Source: Calliopsis andreniformis (Eukaryota; Arthropoda; Insecta; Hymenoptera; Andrenidae). From it: a stretch of DNA of 64,000 nt. The position numbers were made by a program, and so were the translations under genes. The DNA is taken from contig NW_027480494.1 of the NCBI RefSeq assembly GCF_051401765.1, positions 1,612,001 to 1,676,000 on the forward strand. Reading direction: 5' to 3'. Numbering within the stretch: the stretch's first letter is position 1; every line of letters starts with the position of its first letter. A model generated the notes under the pieces. That model saw nothing but the letters and a program-made list of their open reading frames with translations, ran no database searches and was not told the origin of the DNA. Positions 56,001 to 64,000 of this stretch are shown here, piece by piece.

Positions 56001-59000
56001 ATAGCCACAGCCATAGCAGCCATAGCCATAGCCATAGCTGCCATAGGCATAGCCATACCCATAGCAGCCATAGACATAGCCATAGCAGTCATAGCCATAG
56101 CCATAGCCATAGCAGCCATAGCCATAGCGATAGCCATAGCAGCCATAGCCATAGCCATAGCAGCCATAGCAATAGCCATAGCAGCCATAACCACAGCCAT
56201 AGCAGCCATAGCCATAGCCATAGCAGCCATAGCCATAGCCATAGCAGTTATAGCCATAGACATAGCCATAGCAGCCATAGCCATAGCCATAGCCATAGCA
56301 GACATAGCCATAGCCATAGCAGCCATAGCCATAGCCAAACCCATAGCAGCCATAGCCATAGCCATAGCAGTCATGGCCATAGCCATAGACAAAGCAGCCA
56401 TAGCCATAGCCACAGCCATAGCAGCCATAGCCATAACCATAGCAGCCATAGCCATAGCCATAGCAGACATAACCACAGCCACAGCAGCCATAGCCATAGC
56501 CATAGCAGCCATAGCCATAGCCATAGCAGCCAGAGCCAGAGCCACAGCAGCCGTAGACATAGCCATAGCCTTAGGGGCCATAGACATAACCATAGCCATA
56601 GCAGCCATAGCTATAGCCATAGCTGCCATAGCCATGGCCATGGTAGCCAAAGCCATAGCCATAACAGCCATAGCCATAGACATAGCCATAGCCACAGCAG
56701 TCATAGCCATAGCCATAGCCATAGCAGCCATGGCCATAGCCATAGCCATAGCAGCCATAGCCATAGCCATAGCAGCCATAGCCATAGCCATAGCAGACAT
56801 AGCCACAGCCATAGCAGCCATAGCCATAGCCATAGCTGCCATAGGCATAGCCATACCCATAGCAGCCATAGACATAGCCATAGCAGTCTTAGCCATAGCC
56901 ATAGCCATAGCAGCCATAGCCATAGCCATAGCCATAGGAGCCATAGCCATAGCCATAGCAGCCATAGCAATAGCCATAGCAGCCATAACCACAGCCATAG
57001 CAGCCATAGCCATAGCCATAGCAGCCATAGCCATAGCCATAGCAGTTATAGCCATAGATATAGCCATAGCAGCCATAGCCATAGCCATAGCCATAGCAGA
57101 CATAGCCATAGCCATAGCAGCCATAGCCATAGCCAAACCCATAGCAGCCATAGCCATAGCCATAGCAGACATAGCCATAGCCATAGCCATAGCAGCCGTA
57201 TCCATAGCCATAGTAGCCATAGCCATAGCCATAGCAGCCGTATCCATAGCCATAGTAGCCATAGCCATAGCCATAGCAGACATAGCCATAGCCATAGCCA
57301 TAGCAGCCGTATCCATAGCCATAGTAGCCATAGCCATAGCCATAGCAGCCACAGCCGCCATAGCCATAGCCATAGCAGCCATAGCCATAGCCATAGCAGA
57401 CATAGCCATAGCCATAGCCATAGCAGCCGTATCCATAGCCATAGTAGCCATAGCCATAGCCATAGCAGCCATAGTCGCCATAGCCATAACCATAGCAGCC
57501 ATAGCCATAGCCATAGCAGACATAACCACAGCCATAGCAGCCATAGCCATAGCCATAGCAGCCATAGCCATCGCCATAGCCTTAGCAGCAATCGCCATAG
57601 TCATAGCCATAGCCATAGCAGCTATAGCCATAGCCATAGCCATAGCAGCCACAGAAGTAGCCATCGCAGCCATAGCCATAGCCATAGTAGCCATAGTAGA
57701 CATAGCCATAGCCGTAGCAGCCATAGCCATAGCCATAGCAGCCATAGCCATAGCTATAGCAGCCAGAGCCGGAGCCACAGCAGCCGTAGACATAGCCATA
57801 GCCTTAGCAGCCATAGCCATAACCATAGCTATAGTAGCCATAGCCATAGCAGCCATAGACATATCCATAGCAGCCAGAGCCAGAGCCACAGCAGCCGTAG
57901 ACATAGCCATAGCATCCATAGCCATAGCAGCCGTAGCCATAGCCATAGCTGCCATAGTCATAACCTTAGCCATTGCAGCCATAGCCATAGCCATAGCAGC
58001 CATAGCCGTAGCCATAGCAGCCATAGCCATAGTCATAGCAGCCATAGCCATAGCAGCCGCAGCCATAGCCATAGCCATAGCAGCCATAGCCATAGCCATA
58101 GCCATAGCAGCCTTAGCAATAGCCATAGCCATAGCAGCCATAGCCAAAGACATAGCCATAGCAGACATAGCCATAGCCATAGCCATAGCAGCCATAGCCA
58201 AAGCCATAGCAGTCATAGCCATAGCAGCCGCAGCCATAGCCATAGCCATAGCAGCCATAGCCATAGCCATAGCCATAGCAGCCTTAGCAATAGCCATAGC
58301 CATAGCAGCCATAGCCAAAGACATAGCCATAGCAGCCATAGCCATAGCCATAGCCATAGCAGCCATAGCCATATCCATAGCAGCCATAGCCGTAGCCATA
58401 GCAGCCATAGCCATAGCCAATGCAGCCATAACCATTGCCATAGCATCCATAGCGATAGCCATAGCAGCCGTAGGCAGAGCCATAGCAACCATAGCTATAT
58501 CCATAGCAGACACACACATAGCCACAGCCATAGCAGCCATAATCATAGCCATAGCCATAGCAGCCAATGCCATAGCCATAGCCATAGCAGCTGTAGCCAT
58601 TGCCAAAGCGGCCATAGCCATAGCCACAGCAGCCTTAGCCATAGCCATAGCCATAGCAGACATAGCCATAGCCATAGCCATAGCAGCCTTGGCCGTAGCC
58701 ATTGTCATAGCAGACATAGCCATGGCCATAGCCATAGCAGCCATAGCCATAGCCATAGCAGCCGTAGCCATAGCAGCCGCAGCCATAGCCATAGCAATAG
58801 CAGCCATTGCCATAGCCATTGCAGCCATAACCACAGCCATAGCAGCCATAGCCATAGCCATAGCAGCCATAGGCATATCCATAGCAGCGGGAGCCAGAGC
58901 CGCAGCAGCCGTAGACATAGCCATATCCTTAGCAGACATAGACATAACCATAGCCATAGCAGCCATAGCTATAGCCATAGCTGCCATAGCCATGGCCATA

Positions 59001-59650
59001 GTAGCCAAAGCCATAGCCATAGCAGCCATAGCCATAGACATAGACATAGCCATAGCAGCCATAGCCATAGCCATAGCCATAACCATAGCAGCCATAGCCA
59101 TAGCCGTAGCAGCCATAGCCATAGCCATAGCAGCCATAGCAGCCATAGCGATAGCCATAGCAGCCATAGGCATACCCACAGCAGCCGGAGCCAGAGCCAC
59201 AGCAGCCGTAGACATAGCCATAGCCTTAGCATTCATAGCCATAACCATAGCCATAGCAGCCATAGCCATAGCCATAGCAGCCATAGCCATAGCCAAACCC
59301 ATAGCAGCCATAGCCATAGCCATAGCAGTCATGGCCATAGCCATAGACAAAGCAGCCATAGCCATAGCCACAGCCACAGCAGCCATAGCCATAACCGTAG
59401 CAGCCATAGCCATAGCCATAGCAGACATAACCACAGCCACAGCAGCCATAGCCATAGCCATAGCAGCCATAGCCGTAACCATAGCTATAGTAGCCATAGC
59501 CATAGCAGCCATAGCCATATCCATAGCAGCCAGAGCCAGAGCCACAGCAGCCGTAGACATAGCCATAGCAGCCATAGCCATAGCCATAGCAGCCATAGCC
59601 ATAGCCATAGCTGACATAGTCATAACCATAGCCATAGCAGCCATAGCCAT
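47040..59650. repeat. Macro-repeat copy C
   Basis: This block is collinear with about 26400-40965. The offset is 20632 at the CA-tract words (27146/47778 and 27737/48369), 20164 after a 468-bp loss, 20158 near 52423, 19042 at 55336, and 18685 at 58506. The region 57190-57440 holds four GCAGCCGTATCC words in close succession, where copy B has a longer arrangement, consistent with the net loss there. Collinearity ends abruptly at 59651, where AACCAAAGC replaces AGCCATAGC. Confidence 0.87.
54841..55320. repeat. 240-bp tandem duplication, only in copy C
   Basis: The 60 bases beginning CCATAGCCATAGCAGTCATG at 54841 recur unchanged at 55081, and the two flanking blocks follow the same order, giving a period of 240 bp. 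One visible difference is GCTATAGACATAG in the first copy versus GCTATAGCCATAG in the second. No such doubling is present at the homologous place in A or B. Confidence 0.9.
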
Positions 59651-61020
59651 AACCAAAGCAGCCATATCCACAGCCATAGCACCCATAGCCATAGCCATAG
59701 CAGCCATAGCCATAGCCATAGCAGCCATAGCCATACCCACAGCAGCCATAGCCATAGCCATAGCAGTCATAGCCATAGCCGTAGCCATAGCAGCCATAGC
59801 CATAGCCATATCCATAGCGGCCATAGCCATAGCCATAGCAGTCATAGCCATAGCCATAGCCACAGCAGCCATGGCCATAGCCATAGCCATAGCAGCCATA
59901 GCCATAGCCATAGCAGCCATAGCCATAGCCATAGTAGACATAGCCACAGCCACAGCAGCCATAGCCATAGCCATAGCTGCCATAGGGATAGCCATACCCA
60001 TAGCAGCCATAGACATAGCCATAGCAGTCATAGCCATAGCCATAGCCATAGCAGCCATAGCCATAGCCATAGCCATAGCAGCCATAGCCATAGCCATAGC
60101 AGCCATAGCAATAGCCATAGCAGCCATAACCACAGCCATAGCAGCCATAGCCATAGCCATAGCAGCCATAGCCATAGCCATAGCAGTTATAGCCATAGAC
60201 ATAGCCATAGCAGCCATAGCCATAGCCATAGCCATAGCCATTGCCATAGCAGCCATAGCCATAACCATAGCAGCCATAGCCATAGCAGACATAACCACAG
60301 CCATAGCAGCCATAGCCACAGCCATAGCAGCCATAGCCATAGCCATAGCAGCCAGAGGCAGAGCCACAGCAGCCGTAGACATAGCCATAGCCTTAGGAGC
60401 CATAGACATAACCATAGCCATAGCAGCCATAGCCATAGCCATAGCCGTCACAGCCATGGCCATAGTATCCAAAACCATAGCCATAGCAGCCATAGCCAAA
60501 GACATAGCCATAGCAGCCATAGCCATAGCCATAGCCATAGCCATAGCAGACATAGCCATAGCCATAGCAGACATAGCCATAGCCATAGCCATAGCAGCCG
60601 TATCCATAGCCATAGTAGCCATAGCAATAGCCATAGCACGCATAGTCGCCATAGCCATAACCATAGCAGCCATAGCCATAGCCATAGCAGTCATAGCCAT
60701 AGGCATAGCCATAGCACCCATAGCCATAGCCATAGCCATAGCAGCCATAGCCATAACCAAAGCAGCCATAGCCACGGCCATAGCACCCATAGCCATAGCC
60801 ATAGCAGGCATAGCCATAGCCATAGCAGCCAGAGCCAGAGCCACAGCAGCCGTAGACATAGCCGTAGCCATAGCAGCCATAGCCATAACCAAAGCAGCCA
60901 TAGCCACAGCCATAGCACCCATAGCCATAGCCATAGCAGCCATAGCCATAGCCATAGCAGCCATAGCCATACCCACAGCAGCCATAGCCATAGCCATAGC
61001 AGTCATAGCCATAGCCATAG
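59651..61020. repeat. Divergent private segment with CACCCA and AACCAAAGC variants
   Basis: The words GCACCCATAGCC (59679, 60714, 60783, 60915) and AACCAAAGCAGCC (59651, 60755, 60887) occur here and I did not see them elsewhere. Other private variants are GCACGCATAG near 60637, GCAGGCATAG near 60803, CAGAGGCAGAGCC near 60352 and CCATAGGGATAGCC near 59985. The three AACCAAAGC words are 1104 and 132 bp apart, so this segment has its own short tandem structure. The ground unit is unchanged, so it is the same satellite but a different sub-lineage. Confidence 0.8.
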
Positions 61021-62433
61021 CCATAGCAGCCATACCAATGGCCATAGTAGCCAAAGCCGTAGCCATAGCAGCCATAGCCATAGCCATATCCATAGCGGCC
61101 ATAGCCATAGCCATAGCAGTCATAGCCATAGCCATAGCCATAGCAGCCATGGCCATAGCCATAGCCATAGCAGCCATAGCCATAGCCATAGCAGCCATAG
61201 CCATAGCCATAGCAGACATAGCCACAGCCATAGCAGCCATAGCCATAGCCATAGCTGCCATAGGCATAGCCATACCCATAGCAGCCATAGACATAGCCAT
61301 AGCAGTCATAGCCATAGCCATAGCCATAGCAGCCATAGCCATAGCCATAGCCATAGCAGCCATAGCCATAGCCATAGCAGCCATAGCAATAGCCATAGCA
61401 GCCATAACCACAGCCATAGCAGCCATAGCCATAGCCATAGCAGCCATAGCCATAGCCATAGCAGTTATAGCCATAGACATAGCCATAGCAGCCATAGCCA
61501 TAGCCATAGCCATAGCAGACATAGCCATAGCCATAGCAGCCATAGCCATAGCCAAACCCATAGCAGCCATAGCCATAGCCATAGCAGTCATGGCCATAGC
61601 CATAGACAAAGCAGCCATAGCCATAGCCACAGCCATAGCAGCCATAGCCATAACCATAGCAGCCATAGCCATAGCCATAGCAGACATAGCCACAGCCACA
61701 GCAGCCATAGCCATAGCCATAGCAGCCATAGCCATAGCCATAGCAGCCAGAGCCAGAGCCACAGCAGCCGTAGACATAGCCATAGCCTTAGGGGCCATAG
61801 ACATAACCATAGCCATAGCAGCCATAGAAATAGCCATAGCCGCCACAGCCATGGCCATTGTATCCAAAACCATAGCCATAGCAGCCATAGCCAAAGACAT
61901 AGCCATAGCAGCCATAGCCATAGCCATAGCCATAGCCATAGCAGCCATAGCCATAGCCATAGCAGACATAGCCATAGCCATAGCCATAGCAGCCGTATCC
62001 ATAGCCATAGTAGCCATAGCCATAGCCATAGCAGCCATAGTCGCCATAACCATAACCATAGCAGCCATAGCCATAGCCATAGCAGACATAGCCATAGCCA
62101 TAGCCATAGCAGCCGTATCCATAGCCATAGTAGCCTTAGCCATAGCCATAGCAGCCATAGCCGCCATAGCCATAGCCATAGCAGCCATAGCCATAGCCAT
62201 TGCAGCCATAGCCATAGCCGTAGCAGCCATAGCCACAGCCATAGCAGCCATAGCCATAGCTATAGCAGCCAGAGCCGGAGCCACAGCAGCCGTAGACATA
62301 GCCATAGCCTTAGCAGCCATAGCCATAACCATAGCTATAGCAGCCATATCCATAGCAGCCATAGACATATCCATTGCAGCCAGAGCCAGAGCCACAGCAG
62401 CCGTAGACATAGCCATAGCATCCATAGCCATAG
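61021..62433. repeat. Block resembling 12.2-13.4 kb and 24.1-25.3 kb
   Basis: The order CCATACCAATGGCC, CCATATCCATAGCGGCC, CCATAGCTGCCATAGG, GCCAAACCC, CCTTAGGGGCC and GCAGCCGTATCC repeats the order seen in the earlier blocks. Small differences such as GACATAGCCACAGCCACAGC near 61682 replace GACATAACCACAGCC. Near 62210-62430 the order changes to that of another block type (GCAGCCAGAGCCGGAGCC). Confidence 0.75.
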
Positions 62434-64000
62434 CAGCCATAGCCATAGCCATACCCATAGCAGCCATAGACATAGCCATAGCCGTCATAGCCATAGCCAC
62501 AGCCATAGCAGCCGTATCCATAGCCATAGTAGCCATAGCCATAGCCATAGCAGCCATAGCCGCCATAGCCATAGCCATAGCAGCCATAGCCATAGCCATT
62601 GCAGCCATAGCCATAGCCATAGCAGCCATAGCCATAGACATACCCATAGCAGCCATAGCCATAGCCATAGCAGTCATGGCCATAGCCATAGACAAAGCAA
62701 CCATAGCCATAGCCACAGCCATAGCAGCCATAGCCATAACCATAGCAGCCATAGCCATAGCCATAGCAGACATAACCACAGCCATAGCAGCCATAGCCAT
62801 AGCCATAGCAGCCATAGCCATCGCCATAGCCTTAGCAGCAATAGCCATAGTCATAGCCATAGCCATAGGAGCTATAGCCATAGCCATAGCCATAGCAGCC
62901 ATTGCCATAGCCATAGCAGCCATAACCACAGCCATAGCGGCCATAGCCATAGCCATAGCAGCCAGAGCCATAGCAGCCAGAGCCAGAGCCACAGCAGCCG
63001 TAGACATAGCCATAGCCTTAGCAGCCATAGACATAATCATAGCCATAGCAGCCATAGCCATAGCCACAGCAGCCACAGCCATGGCCATAGTAGCCAAAGC
63101 CATAGCCATGGCCATAGTAGCCAAAGCCATAGCCATTGCAGCCATAGCCATAGACATAGCCATAGCCGCCAAAACCATAGACGTAGCCATAGCCATAGCA
63201 GCCATACCAATGGCCATAGTAGCCAAAGCCGTAGCCATAGCAGCCATAGCCATAGCCATATCCATAGCGGCCATAGCCATAGCCATAGCAGTCATAGCCA
63301 TAGCCATAGCCATAACAGCCATAGCCATAGCCATAGCCATAGCCATAGCAGCCATAGCCATAGCCATAGCAGCCATAGCCATAGCCATAGCAGACATAGC
63401 CACAGCCATAGCAGCCATAGCCATAGCCATAGCTGCCATAGGCATAGCCATACCCATAGCAGCCATAGACATAGCCATAGCAGCCATAGCCATAGCCATA
63501 GCAGCCATAGTCGTAGCCATAGCAGCCATAGCCATAGCCATAGCAGCCATAGTCGTAGCCATAGCAGCCATAGGCATAGCCATTGCAGCCATAGCCATAG
63601 CCATAGCAGCCATAGCGATAGCCGTAGCAGCCGTAGGCATAGCCATAGCAGCCATAGCTATATCCATAGCAGACACACACATAGCCACAGCCATAGCAGC
63701 CATAATCATAGCCATAGCCATAGCAGCCATAGCCATGGCCATAGTAGCCAAAGCCATAGCCATAGCAGCCATATCCGTAGACATAGCCATAGCAGCCATA
63801 GCCATAGCCACAGCCATAGCCATTGCCATAGCAGCCATAGCCATAGCCATAGCAGCCATAGCCATAGGCATAGCAGCCATAGCCATAGCCATAGCAGCCA
63901 TAGCCATAGCCATAGCAGTCATAGTTATAGCCATAGCCATAGCAGCCATAGCCATAGCCATAGCCATAGCAGCCACAGTCATAGCCATAGCAGCCATAGC
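62434..64000. repeat. Start of macro-repeat copy D
   Basis: This block is collinear with about 50335-52507. The offset is 12099 at GCCGTATCC (62511 vs 50412) and 11493 at the CA-tract word (63669 vs 52176), so 606 bp are missing relative to copy C, with the junction near 63480. It runs off the window while still collinear with the sequence at the window start. Confidence 0.85.

Larger units (their letters stand above)
1..64000. repeat. Giant satellite array, 21-bp ground unit (GCC ATA)x3 + GCA
   Basis: The entire window consists of GCCATA hexamers punctuated by GCA triplets. The commonest spacing is three hexamers plus one GCA (21 bp, 7 triplets); spacings of 1, 2, 4 and 5 hexamers also occur, so unit lengths are odd multiples of 3 bp. 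Single-base variants (GTA, ACA, ATG, TTA and AGA for ATA; GTC, GAC, ACC and TCC for GCC) are scattered throughout and recur in fixed combinations, which gives higher-order structure. The consensus unit has 11/21 G+C, contains no CpG, and is strongly asymmetric: the + strand has 7 A, 7 C, 4 G and 3 T per unit. I see no stretch of unrelated sequence anywhere. The last 128 bases equal the first 128, so both array edges lie outside the window. Confidence 0.98.

Noticed and set aside
1..64000. CRISPR array
   Set aside because: Repeats and the sequence between them are the same hexamer; there are no unique spacers of constant length and no cas genes.
1..64000. Telomeric or interstitial telomere repeat
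   Set aside because: The hexamer GCCATA/TATGGC lacks the G-run of telomeric repeats, and the GCA spacer breaks a pure hexamer array.
1..64000. Trinucleotide CAG/GCA or GCC expansion
   Set aside because: GCA and GCC never occur as long homogeneous runs; they are single members of the 21-bp unit.
1..64000. Promoters, terminators, tRNA, rRNA, riboswitches, replication origins
   Set aside because: Every base belongs to the repeat. Apparent TATA-like words (CATATCC, GCTATATCC) are one-base variants of the unit that are duplicated with it.

Overview
The whole 64 kb is one tandem-repeat array. I found no unique sequence, no RNA gene, no transposon, no CRISPR array, no promoter or terminator, and no protein-coding gene I can defend. 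The ground unit is about 21 bp, written here as (GCC ATA)x3 + GCA, with 9-, 15-, 27- and 33-bp variants that differ in the number of GCCATA hexamers before the GCA spacer triplet. Almost every base can be read as a triplet GCC, ATA or GCA or a one-base variant of one. An array this long, this homogeneous and with nested higher-order repeats points to a eukaryotic satellite or expanded coding repeat; the species cannot be named from the sequence. The last 128 bases of the window repeat the first 128 exactly, so the array continues beyond both ends. || Layout. The array is hierarchical. (1) Ground units carry recurring variant words (for example the AGAGCCAGAGCCACAGC word, a CA-tract word and CCTTAGGGGCC) that act as landmarks. 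(2) Those landmarks show local tandem duplications of 171, 240, 399, 1014, 1104 and 1368 bp. (3) They also show macro-copies: about 6.75-23.4 kb (A) matches 30.25-46.99 kb (B) at an offset near 23.6-24.9 kb; about 26.4-40.95 kb matches 47.04-59.65 kb (C) at an offset of 20.6 falling to 18.7 kb; and 62.43 kb to the end (D) begins another copy of 50.3 kb onward. A segment at 59.65-61.02 kb carries variants I see nowhere else. Copy differences can be assigned to individual events: a 1368-bp duplication present only in A, an 1104-bp duplication only in B, a 468-bp loss in C whose crossover can be placed within a few tens of bases, a 240-bp duplication only in C, and a 606-bp loss in D. || Coding potential. 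The array is open for more than 20 kb at a time in the + frame read GCC ATA (Ala-Ile) and the - frame read GCT ATG (Ala-Met). This is weak evidence for genes, because none of the codons GCC, ATA, GCA, GCT, ATG, CAT or AGC can become a stop by one substitution. Only one independent non-triplet indel exists in 64 kb; it is present twice because it was copied with the macro-unit. The exact antisense of the Ala-Ile frame reads (Tyr-Gly)x3-Cys, resembling in composition the high-glycine-tyrosine keratin-associated proteins and other Gly-Tyr-Cys structural proteins. That frame is interrupted by many TAA codons and has no ATG starts, so it is at best a decayed or coincidental coding repeat. The best-supported description is a recently and repeatedly rearranged higher-order satellite, with the Tyr-Gly-Cys frame as the one protein hypothesis worth testing.
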